Assembly: GCA_011389575.1 (NCBI GenBank)
Contig: JAABUB010000004.1
Location: forward strand, 1-64,000
Length of the DNA: 64,000 bases
Direction of reading: 5' to 3'
Origin: Desulfotignum sp.
GTDB lineage: Bacteria > Desulfobacterota > Desulfobacteria > Desulfobacterales > Desulfobacteraceae
In this document: piece by piece, positions 41,402-48,448 of the stretch
How positions within the stretch are numbered: the stretch's first letter is position 1
How the letters are laid out: the number at the start of each line of letters is the position of its first letter
Notes under the pieces: model-generated
Seen by the model: the letters and a program-made list of their open reading frames with translations, nothing else
The model's database searches: none
Told to the model about the DNA's origin: nothing
Made by a program: the position numbers and the translations under genes

Positions 41402-43036
41402 TTATTCTCCTTTTGGACTTTGTGCAGACCTGTCTGTCACCCCGGAAAAATCATAGGGATATGCCATGATTTCAGGCGGGCGCACAAAATTGTGCACCGG
41501 CGGGGGAGACGGAATGGTCCACTCCAGGGTCACCCCGCCCCAGGGATCAGGCCCGGCATCTCTCTGCCTGCCCAAAGAAGCAAGAAGATTGGCCACCATA
41601 AGACCGATCCCGAAAATCATAAACAAAGCTCCGAAACCGGCAAAAAAGTTGCCGGTAGCATACTGGGGCAGGTAATCATAATACCGCCTGGGCATGCCCT
41701 GGAGACCGAGAATAAACATGGGCACATAGTGAAACATGAATCCCCCGGTCACAAGGATGGCAGCGATATAGGCTTTTTTAAAATCATACATCCGGCCGAA
41801 CATTTTGGGCCACCAGTAATGCAGGGCCGCAAAAAAGGCAAATCCCGTGCCCCCGAACATGGTGAAATGAAAATGGGCCACCACAAAATGGGTGTCATGG
41901 ACATGGATGTTGGCGCCTGCCGCCCCCAGCACCAGACCGGTGAGCCCTCCCACGGAAAACAGATAAATAAAGCACAGGGAAAAAAACAGGGGCGGAGTCA
42001 TCTGTATGGCTCCCTTGTACAGGGTGGCCACCCAGGAGAACACCTTGATTGCCGAAGGAATGGCCACCACAAAGGTGAGCAGGGAAAACACGAACACAGC
42101 AGTATCGCTCATGCCGCTGGTGTACATGTGGTGGGCCCACACCAGGGAGCCGGCAATGGCAATGGCCAGAGAAGATCCCACAAGGGCTTTGTATCCGAAA
42201 ATGGATTTTCTGGCAAATACCGGAATGATTTCTGAAATCACCCCCATGCCCGGCAGGATCATGATATACACCGCCGGGTGGGAATACATCCAGAAAAGGT
42301 GCTGGTACAGGATGGGGTCCCCGCCCCTGGCAGGATCGAACAGCCCCACATTGAAAAACCGTTCAATCATCACCAGTACCAGGGTGATAGTCACCACAGG
42401 GGTGGCCAGCAGCTGGACCCAGGCTGTGGCATACAGGCTCCAGGTAAACAAGGGAATCTGCAGCCATCCCATGGCCCGATCGCGCATCTTGTGCACGGTG
42501 GTGATGAAATTCAGCCCGGTGAGCATGGAGGAAAATCCCAGGACAAAGGCGGCAAAAACAGCGGTGGACACATTGGTGTTGGTGGAAATGGAAAACGGCA
42601 CATAAAAGGTCCACCCTGTATCGGCAAACCCGTCGGAAAAAAGTGAAAAAACAGCAATTGCCCCGCCGGCCATGTACAGGTACCAGGACAACAGATTGAG
42701 CTTTGGAAAATACACATCCTCTGCACCGATATGAATGGGCAGGAAAAAATTGCCGAAAACAGCCGGCAGGGCCGGTATGATGAACAAAAAAATCATGATG
42801 ACGCCATGGAGGGTAAACGCGGAATTATACAGCTGAGGAGATAAAACGGTTTCTCCGGGAAACATCAGCTCCAGCCGGAGTACCCCACCCAGAAGGACTG
42901 CCAGCAGAAACCAGAACAAAATAGCATACAGGTACATCAATCCGATACGCTTGTGATCCAGGGTGAACAGCCAGGACCGGATCCCGGTGAAACGGGCAGG
43001 TTCAGGTGTTTCATAAAATGATGCGACCGTTTCCAT
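41402..43036 (-). CDS. coxA: Cytochrome c oxidase subunit I (A2-type haem-copper oxidase)
   Basis: This 544-residue subunit reduces O2 to water and pumps protons. Haem and CuB ligands are present: H77 (haem a), H253, the H302-H303 pair, H388 (haem a3) and H390. Helix VI reads MYSHPAVYIM: the D-channel Glu of A1 oxidases (GHPEVY) is absent and replaced by the Tyr-Ser pair that defines A2 oxidases. The K-channel Lys is in AIPSAIKVFSW (K331). The start at 43036 follows GAGG; the frame extends upstream but without homology. Twelve helices are expected. It is led by DOMON and SCO genes. Confidence 0.95.
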   Translation of the reverse strand: METVASFYETPEPARFTGIRSWLFTLDHKRIGLMYLYAILFWFLLAVLLGGVLRLELMFPGETVLSPQLYNSAFTLHGVIMIFLFIIPALPAVFGNFFLPIHIGAEDVYFPKLNLLSWYLYMAGGAIAVFSLFSDGFADTGWTFYVPFSISTNTNVSTAVFAAFVLGFSSMLTGLNFITTVHKMRDRAMGWLQIPLFTWSLYATAWVQLLATPVVTITLVLVMIERFFNVGLFDPARGGDPILYQHLFWMYSHPAVYIMILPGMGVISEIIPVFARKSIFGYKALVGSSLAIAIAGSLVWAHHMYTSGMSDTAVFVFSLLTFVVAIPSAIKVFSWVATLYKGAIQMTPPLFFSLCFIYLFSVGGLTGLVLGAAGANIHVHDTHFVVAHFHFTMFGGTGFAFFAALHYWWPKMFGRMYDFKKAYIAAILVTGGFMFHYVPMFILGLQGMPRRYYDYLPQYATGNFFAGFGALFMIFGIGLMVANLLASLGRQRDAGPDPWGGVTLEWTIPSPPPVHNFVRPPEIMAYPYDFSGVTDRSAQSPKGE

Positions 43037-43043
43037 GACAACC

Positions 43044-44003
43044 TCACAAAGGATTTCCGCGTTTTTTGGAAGGCCTGAGCAAAAACACCACAAAGCCTGC
43101 CAATAGAGCCAGGATGGCTGTTCCAGTGATCCGGAACATCTTGAACACATAGGTTTTGTTTTCAGGGTCATAGTCAAAACAAAAGGAAAGCACCCCCCGT
43201 TTGATGGAGATGCCGGGCTCTCCTTTTCGGGCCTCATTCACCGCCATGCCCAGGTCAAAAGGCAGAAACCCGGGACCATACAGATAACGGATGATTTTTC
43301 CATCTTCTGCCAGCACCACCATCACATTGGGATGGATGTAAAAATGCGCTTTTTTCTTGATGAAATAATACCCCATAGAATCGGTGACCCTGCGGATATT
43401 TTCTGCATCTCCGGTGAGATAATACCAGTTTTCCATGGGAAATTCCCGCTGGATCAGATTGGCATAATTTTTTTTGGCTGCACTGGCATGAGAGGGGCCT
43501 TCATCATCTGAAAAACTCAAGGTGACGACGTTGAAATCTTTGCCCGGTATCTGGCCCACCCTGTTCAGGGCCTTTGCCAGATCAGCCTGGAGAAAGCTGC
43601 ACACTGTGGGGCACAAAAACCAGATGGGCAAAATGGCCACTGGTTTGTCAAAAATTGTTTCCAGCACCACGGTTCTGCCGGTGGCATCCTTAAACTGTGC
43701 CCCAAGATCGATATATTCCCCCAGTTTTTCGTCCACCCTGACCTTGTCTGCCAGATCCGCATCCCGGGCCTCTGCCTCCATGACCATTTGTGCATGGTCA
43801 TGGCCTGTATCTGCCTGATCTGTATGATCTGTATGATCCAGGACTGCATCATCAGGAACGGCATCATGCATGTCTCCATGATCATGGGAGTTCATGCCGT
43901 TTTTTTCACTGCCAAAAGCCGAGGTATGCCATAACAGCACCAGCACCAGACAGCAGATCCAGGCTGCCTGGTGTGATCCTGTTTTTTTGTTCAGCCGAAT
44001 CAC
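43044..44003 (-). CDS. SCO1/SenC-family copper chaperone with His-rich leader region
   Basis: This 319-residue protein probably inserts copper into the oxidase. It has an N-terminal membrane segment, a His/Asp-rich stretch (about 37-72, many HD and HDH clusters), a thioredoxin-like domain with CPTVC (C131, C135) and the distal His in YIHPNVMVVL, and a second transmembrane segment near the C-terminus. Typical SCO proteins lack the His-rich stretch and the long C-terminal extension. Translation starts with GTG overlapping the DOMON stop as GTGA. It lies 7 bases before coxA. Confidence 0.9.
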   Translation of the reverse strand: MIRLNKKTGSHQAAWICCLVLVLLWHTSAFGSEKNGMNSHDHGDMHDAVPDDAVLDHTDHTDQADTGHDHAQMVMEAEARDADLADKVRVDEKLGEYIDLGAQFKDATGRTVVLETIFDKPVAILPIWFLCPTVCSFLQADLAKALNRVGQIPGKDFNVVTLSFSDDEGPSHASAAKKNYANLIQREFPMENWYYLTGDAENIRRVTDSMGYYFIKKKAHFYIHPNVMVVLAEDGKIIRYLYGPGFLPFDLGMAVNEARKGEPGISIKRGVLSFCFDYDPENKTYVFKMFRITGTAILALLAGFVVFLLRPSKKRGNPL

Positions 44004-44539
44004 TTAACCTTAACAACCTCACCTGTGGCAAAATTAATATCATACACCGTCCGGTAGCGGTGGCTGGTGCGGAAGGAATCACGCCCGGTGCCATAGGCAA
44101 TCATGACACGGGTCATCTTGTCGGTATGAACGGGCTTATCCCATTCTTCCGCTGCTGCCACGGAAAGGGTAAAAGAAATGGTGGTAACCCCGTCTGTTTC
44201 ACTGCCTTCAGGATTGATCACATGGTTGCTTCCCCCCAGTTTATCATCAGGGGAATGGCCTCTTCTGGAATCGGCAAAATGGTCCTGAATTCTTACTTTT
44301 CCCTTTTTTACCGCACCAATAATGATGTCGGACCCGCCCATGGCCTCTTCCGGATCAATGCCGATGGCTACCCAGCCCGTGGTTTCAGCGGACAACTGCA
44401 TATGTATGTGTTCGCCTTCCAGGGTCCAGGAAACGGTCATGTCTTTTGCTTTCAGTGTGTGGGCATAGTCTGCTGCAAACAGGCCTGCAGGAAAAAGAAC
44501 TGCTGCCGCCAATACCATTAATCCGATTTTCCGTATCAT
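44000..44539 (-). CDS. Exported DOMON-domain protein
   Basis: This 179-residue protein has a signal peptide (MIRKIGLMVLAAAVLFPAGLFA) and a DOMON beta-sandwich: MTVSWTLEGEHIHMQLSA, TTGWVAIGIDPEEAMGGSD, and IIGAVKKGKVRIQDHFA. Conserved Met and His residues suggest haem b binding, as in cytochrome domains of this family. It is the first gene of the oxidase operon and is coupled to the SCO gene. It may carry electrons to the oxidase or help copper/haem assembly; neither is proven. Confidence 0.83.
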   Translation of the reverse strand: MIRKIGLMVLAAAVLFPAGLFAADYAHTLKAKDMTVSWTLEGEHIHMQLSAETTGWVAIGIDPEEAMGGSDIIIGAVKKGKVRIQDHFADSRRGHSPDDKLGGSNHVINPEGSETDGVTTISFTLSVAAAEEWDKPVHTDKMTRVMIAYGTGRDSFRTSHRYRTVYDINFATGEVVKVK

Positions 44540-44593
44540 TTTGTCACTCCTTATATTCTGTTAAGATCTTGCACACTGTTTTGTACAAAAATA

Positions 44594-45019
44594 TTACCCG
44601 TATAGCAGCTCACCGCCTGAAAATCCCAGACCAATGGTAAGCAGGAGCAGCAACAGATAAAATCCGGTTTGTCTGTCCAGTTTTCTGTTTTCAGGATCAT
44701 CCTTTATTGCAACAACAAAAAGCACAATGGTCAATACTGCAGCAAGCACCATTTTCAATACAATCAAAAACTCCCATACCCCGCCATACCGATGCTGCCA
44801 GTCCAGGTATCCGGTAAACACAGTGGGAGCCACCCCTAAAAGGGCCAGTATAACACAATGATACCCGGTTCTTGCCAGCACCTTTAATCGCGGCAGAAAT
44901 GAAGCCAGGCGAAAGACAACAGCGCCGATCACAAGGCCCATGGGAATATGGGTCATGGCTGGATGAACAGGGTGGGTAAAACCGATTTTGTTCAGGAACT
45001 CAAAAATAATTTCTGTCAT
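44594..45019 (-). CDS. DUF2231-type four-helix membrane protein
   Basis: This 141-residue protein begins with FTHPVHPAMTHIPMGLVIG, the His-rich H-x-H-P pattern of DUF2231, and has four transmembrane helices. The histidines could ligate haem, as suggested for this family. It lies 54 bases upstream of the DOMON gene on the same strand and may be part of the oxidase transcript. The membrane part of the rubredoxin fusion at 13389 has the same pattern. AAGGTGATT precedes the ATG. Confidence 0.75.
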   Translation of the reverse strand: MTEIIFEFLNKIGFTHPVHPAMTHIPMGLVIGAVVFRLASFLPRLKVLARTGYHCVILALLGVAPTVFTGYLDWQHRYGGVWEFLIVLKMVLAAVLTIVLFVVAIKDDPENRKLDRQTGFYLLLLLLTIGLGFSGGELLYG

Positions 45020-45072
45020 GGAATCACCTTTTAATAGTTTCTTTGTGTTTAACGTAAGCCAGCTCTTTGCAA

Positions 45073-45101
45073 TTGCAATAAAAATGTTTTACCTTTACTA
45101 T
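45073..45101 (+). promoter_or_regulatory. Candidate sigma-70 promoter of the SelW-like gene
   Basis: TTGCAA at 45073-45078 and TACTAT at 45096-45101 are 17 bases apart and lie about 54 bases before the SelW-like ATG. The spacing is ideal and the boxes are fair matches. Confidence 0.5.
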
Positions 45102-45154
45102 ATTCAGTACGATATCACAACTGATTCCTGACATACAACATTAAGGAGGTTACC

Positions 45155-45382
45155 ATGGAAATTACCATCACTTATTGCGCGGTATGAAACTACCAGCCGC
45201 GGGCTGCCGGTCTGGCAGACGACATACAAAAGGCATTGCATATCACCCCGGAACTGGTTCCGGGCAGCAATGGGGTATATGAGATAACAGCCGGTGGGGA
45301 AACAGTTTTTTCAAAACGCAACGCCGGCCGTTTTCCGGAAAACCAGGAGGTGATTGATCAACTCAGGCAGCACATGGAATAA
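45155..45382 (+). CDS. SelW-like (Rdx family) selenoprotein with in-frame UGA
   Basis: Reading through the TGA at 45185-45187 gives a 75-residue protein beginning MEITITYCAV, then Sec11, then NYQPRAAGLADDI. This is the Rdx/SelW motif C-x-x-U followed by N-Y-x-P-x-A, at the normal place after the first beta strand. The rest (VYEITAGGETVFSKRNAGRFPEN, in two parts) is standard for the family, which has a thioredoxin-like fold and an unclear redox role. A strong AAGGAGG site precedes the ATG. A short hairpin follows the UGA at SECIS distance. Ordinary gene finding stops at codon 10 and misses it. The gene is divergent from the DUF2231 gene. Confidence 0.93.
45204..45218 (+). promoter_or_regulatory. 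Candidate bacterial SECIS hairpin of the SelW-like gene
   Basis: CTGCC and GGCAG form a perfect 5-bp stem with loop GGTCT, starting 17 bases after the UGA codon. A small stem with G and U in the loop at this distance is what bacterial SelB recognises. Confidence 0.7.
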
Positions 45383-45889
45383 CAAAAATAAGGATGCCAT
45401 ATTTCCGGGGCCGCATGGCATGTCTTGTGATATATCATGGCTACATATCACCACTGAATGGATATGCTTTCTTGTACCAGGGCCCGGGCATAAAACCAAA
45501 AAAGGCTGCCCATGTGGACAGCCTTCTTTGGAAAAGGAAAAAAAGATGAAAAAACTAATTGGCGATTAGTTGAAAATAGATTATTGCAACCCTTGTGCCA
45601 GACATTGGCCAATAAAAATATTTTTGACCCTTTGGATCAAAAACATATTAATTACAAGGGGTTGTATATATTAAAAAACATTGGATAAAAAATGTTATTA
45701 TCTGACCCCCCTTTTGTTCACCTCTGTTTTGCAAAAGTGCCGCACAAAAGTTCATAATTTTGAACTTTTGTGCTTTTCAAAAAAACTTCCGGGACATAAT
45801 GACGGCCTAACTATTTAAAATAAAATAAAAATACATACAATCCAAAAATATAAACCCGCTCCATAGATTTTTGTACCCCGGAAAAAATG
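45383..45889. other. Hairpin-rich non-coding region
   Basis: No convincing gene is seen in these 507 bases. Inverted repeats are frequent: ATGCCAT/ATGGCAT near 45394-45422; AAGGCTG/CAGCCTT at 45502-45525, preceded by an A-run so it would terminate minus-strand transcripts; TTTTTGA/TCAAAAA near 45620-45645; and AACATT/AATGTT near 45678-45697. The AT content rises from 45560. A regulatory RNA cannot be excluded. Confidence 0.5.
45742..45777 (+). terminator. 13-bp perfect hairpin followed by T-run
   Basis: GCACAAAAGTTCA at 45742-45754 pairs perfectly with TGAACTTTTGTGC at 45761-45773 around a 6-base loop, followed by TTTT. It looks like an intrinsic terminator on the plus strand, although no plus-strand gene directly precedes it; it could also be an operator near yebG's 3' end. 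Confidence 0.6.
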
Positions 45890-46240
45890 CTATTTTTTAG
45901 ACTGCTTTTTTTTGGATGCCGGGGTTTCCGAAGCAGCTGCATCAGAACCGGCTTTTTCAGTGCCTTTTTTTTCAGATGCGGGTTTTTGTACAGATGTCTT
46001 TTTCTTTTGGGGATTGATGCCTCTGAGTATAGGCATCACCGTATCCCTTTTCTGGGCCAGAAGCAGTGAAATCTCTTCCATCTGTGTCTCTGACAGTTTC
46101 ACATCTGCATTGTCCAGGAACTCAAACAAATTGTCGGCAATATCAAGCATTTTGTCATAGGCGTCTGCTTCTTTTTTTGTCGCAAATGTCATTTTTTCCT
46201 CTCCGTTCCTGACAACAATGTATTTAACAATGACTGCCAT
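45890..46240 (-). CDS. yebG: YebG-family protein with Lys/Ala-rich tail
   Basis: This 116-residue protein matches YebG, a small DNA-damage-inducible protein of unknown biochemical role in E. coli: VKYIVVRNGEEKMTFATKKEADAYDKMLDIAD (two parts) and ISLLLAQKRDTVMPILRG. Beyond residue 78 it has a low-complexity Lys, Ala, Ser and Glu tail (KKKTSVQKPASEKKGTEKAG) that could bind nucleic acid. AAGGAG precedes the ATG. I did not recognise a LexA box upstream, but the box in this lineage is not known to me. Confidence 0.85.
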   Translation of the reverse strand: MAVIVKYIVVRNGEEKMTFATKKEADAYDKMLDIADNLFEFLDNADVKLSETQMEEISLLLAQKRDTVMPILRGINPQKKKTSVQKPASEKKGTEKAGSDAAASETPASKKKQSKK

Positions 46241-46365
46241 ACCATCTCCTTATATCGCAAATAAATAAAAACACCTGAACAAGCAAGCCAAAACACAAAC
46301 CAGGGCCTGGAAATATGTATGCCAGGCCCTGGTTCTCATGAAATCGGTTTGTCTGTATGTTCTGT

Positions 46366-47298
46366 CTATACTTTTGGCCTTGGGTAAAGACCGCTTCGCT
46401 CCACGATTTCAGGCACTTTTTCTTCCCATTCAATGGCCATGATGTGGAACCCGGCAACCCCTTTTATTTCCGAGAGTTCCTGGATATGCTCCACACAGAT
46501 ATTGATGCCTTCTTCGGCCTGTTTCTTTTTTTCCACCCCGGCCAGGCGGTTGATGATCTCTTCAGGCACATCCATGCCCGGTACCTTGTTTTTCATGTAT
46601 TTGGCCATACCCACCGACTTCATGGGGGTCATGCCGGCCATGATAAAGGTTTTTTCGGTCAGGCCCCTGTCCACGGCCCTGCGCATCCATTCTTTGAACT
46701 TGTCCAGGTTGTAGATACACTGGGTCTGGATAAATTCCGCGCCGCAGGCGATTTTTTTGGCCAGGCGGGGTATCCGGATTTCAAAGGGATCGGCAAAGGG
46801 ATTGGCTGCGGCCCCCACAAATATTTTCGGGGGCTGCTTGATGGCATCACCGCCCAGAAACTTTCCTTCATCGCGCATGTGGCGCACGGTCTGCACCAGC
46901 TGCATGGAATCCAGGTCATGGACGTTCTGGCCCTGGGCGCAGTCACCAAAACTCTGGTGGTCTCCGGACAGGCACAGCATATTGGGGATATCAAAGGAAG
47001 CCGCCCCCAGAATGTCGCTTTGCAGGGCCACCCGGTTTCTGTCCCGGGTCACCATCTGGAGTACCGGTTCGATGCCCTGCAGTTTTAAGTGGATGCAGGC
47101 AGCCAGAGAAGACATGCGGGTCATGGCGGTCTGGTTGTCCGTGACATTCACCGCATCCACATGGTCCTTGATGAGCAGGCCTTTTTTCTTGACCTCTTCC
47201 GCATCAGTGCCCCGGGGCGGTCCGCACTCGGAAGTAACCCCTAAGTGCCCTGCCTTTAACACGCGCTCCAGCCTGCTGTTGCTCACATATTCGCTCAT
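46366..47298 (-). CDS. metF: Methylenetetrahydrofolate reductase, MetF
   Basis: This 310-residue flavoprotein interconverts methylene-THF and methyl-THF in the Wood-Ljungdahl C1 branch. It shows the TIM-barrel features VTSECGPPRGTD, DAVNVTDNQTAMTRMSSLA, MLCLSGDH and GAEFIQTQCIYNLDKFKEWM. It belongs to the short MetF type that works with MetV, not the E. coli NADH-dependent type. Its ATG overlaps the MetV stop as ATGA. It is the last gene of the hdrA-mvhD-metV-metF operon. Confidence 0.93.
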   Translation of the reverse strand: MSEYVSNSRLERVLKAGHLGVTSECGPPRGTDAEEVKKKGLLIKDHVDAVNVTDNQTAMTRMSSLAACIHLKLQGIEPVLQMVTRDRNRVALQSDILGAASFDIPNMLCLSGDHQSFGDCAQGQNVHDLDSMQLVQTVRHMRDEGKFLGGDAIKQPPKIFVGAAANPFADPFEIRIPRLAKKIACGAEFIQTQCIYNLDKFKEWMRRAVDRGLTEKTFIMAGMTPMKSVGMAKYMKNKVPGMDVPEEIINRLAGVEKKKQAEEGINICVEHIQELSEIKGVAGFHIMAIEWEEKVPEIVERSGLYPRPKV

Positions 47299-47963
47299 AT
47301 CTTCACATCCTCCCTGATTACGGTTCTGGGGCCGCCGGCCCGATCAGTGGACCAGTCTTTTACAGGGGCTACTTTCTCATAATCATCCATTTTGTCAAGG
47401 GCTTTCAACCGGTCGATGATCAGCTGCCAGGCACAGTCCGTGTCCTTGGATATTTCACATTTGCCGTTGGTGGACCCGCCGCAGGGGCCGTTCAGGACCC
47501 GCTTGGCACATCTGGATACCGGGCAGATACCGCCGGTGCGGGCCAGGACACAGGTTCCGCAGGCCTGGCACCGCTCTGTCCACAGGCCTCTGTCTTCATT
47601 GGCCCCCAGGCAGATGGTGTTCACACCGGGAAGCAATGGCGTGGTCAGGTATTTTTCCGCGGCAAACTGGACACCCACCCCGCAGGCCAGGGATACAACC
47701 GCATCATAGTCGTCAATAATATTTCGGATTTCCTCTAAGTATTCATGGTCGCACTGGCGCTCCAGGGTACGCTCGCCAATGGTCTTTTCCTGCCCCTGGG
47801 CCATGAAATACATCCTGAGTACCGATGCCAGAACCTCCACCTCTTTTTTTCCCCCTGCCTCACACACGGTGACACATTCGTTGCACCCCAGGATCAGGAT
47901 CCGGTCAAAATCCTTGACTTCCTGGATAATTTCCTCAATGGGTTTTTTCTCTGCTATTATCAT
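47295..47963 (-). CDS. metV: MetV, zinc/Fe-S partner of methylene-THF reductase
   Basis: This 222-residue protein corresponds to the methylene-THF reductase C-terminal-like family. It has many cysteines: LILGCNECVTVCEAGG near 25, ERCQACGTCVLARTGGICPVSRCAK near 130-153, and LNGPCGGSTNGKCEI near 157. These suggest Fe-S and zinc sites. MetV proteins pass electrons to MetF in acetogens. A GAGG site precedes the ATG and the gene is 35 bases after mvhD. Confidence 0.9.
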   Translation of the reverse strand: MIIAEKKPIEEIIQEVKDFDRILILGCNECVTVCEAGGKKEVEVLASVLRMYFMAQGQEKTIGERTLERQCDHEYLEEIRNIIDDYDAVVSLACGVGVQFAAEKYLTTPLLPGVNTICLGANEDRGLWTERCQACGTCVLARTGGICPVSRCAKRVLNGPCGGSTNGKCEISKDTDCAWQLIIDRLKALDKMDDYEKVAPVKDWSTDRAGGPRTVIREDVKI

Positions 47964-47998
47964 GGTTACCTCATCTTAGGTGGTTATTTGTTGTATTT

Positions 47999-48448
47999 TC
48001 AGGCAGCATCAGCCTTTTTTTGCATGCGTTGCTTGGCCAGCTTTACAGGGCTTGGCCCCAGTTCTTTTATCTTGTTGACCATTTCCATGGAATACTGAGC
48101 AAACAAAGGACCTTCCCCCGAAGACAGGTTGTACATTTTCACCCGCTCTCCGCCGACCCCGATCTTGTCCAGAATTCCGGCAGCCTGTTCAACCCGTTTT
48201 CTTGCCTGGAAATTGCCCTCGTTAAAATGGCAGTCTCCTTCCATGCATCCCACCACATACAGACCGTCCGCCCCTTTTTCAAAGGCTCTCAGTATATGAA
48301 TGATGTCAATTTTCCCTGTGCAGGGAAGGCGCACAATTCTGAAATCTGTCGGTATCTTCAATCTCATGGAACCTGCCAGGTCCGCAGCCGAATACCCTCA
48401 GTAATTGCAGCAGAACGCCAGTATCACCGGTTCAAATTCTTTTGTCAT
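47999..48448 (-). CDS. mvhD: MvhD-type electron-transfer subunit, selenoprotein
   Basis: Reading through the TGA at 48398-48400 gives a 149-residue protein that starts [16 protein letters not shown], then Sec17, then GYSAADLAGS. MvhD proteins normally have a Cys in this place (FxCNxC), binding a 2Fe-2S cluster. The remaining conserved region is VRLPCTGKIDIIHILRAFEKGADG followed by VVGCMEGDCHFNEGN. MvhD passes electrons to HdrA. Its ATG overlaps the hdrA stop as ATGA. Without Sec decoding the gene would be called from an internal Met and lose 27 residues. Confidence 0.93.
48368..48383 (-). promoter_or_regulatory. Candidate SECIS hairpin of mvhD
   Basis: Starting 15 bases after the UGA, GGACCT pairs with AGGTTCC (one bulged T) around a GGC loop. 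The stem is shorter and less perfect than in the other two selenoprotein genes. Confidence 0.45.

Noticed and set aside
40859-42235. 458-codon plus-strand open frame opposite the oxidase genes
   Set aside because: Antisense to coxA and coxC; composition is dominated by His, Gly and Lys as expected for a reverse frame.
41402-43237. Extended coxA start at 43237
   Set aside because: The extra 67 residues overlap the SCO gene and do not resemble the N-terminus of subunit I; the ATG at 43036 has a GAGG site and fits the family.
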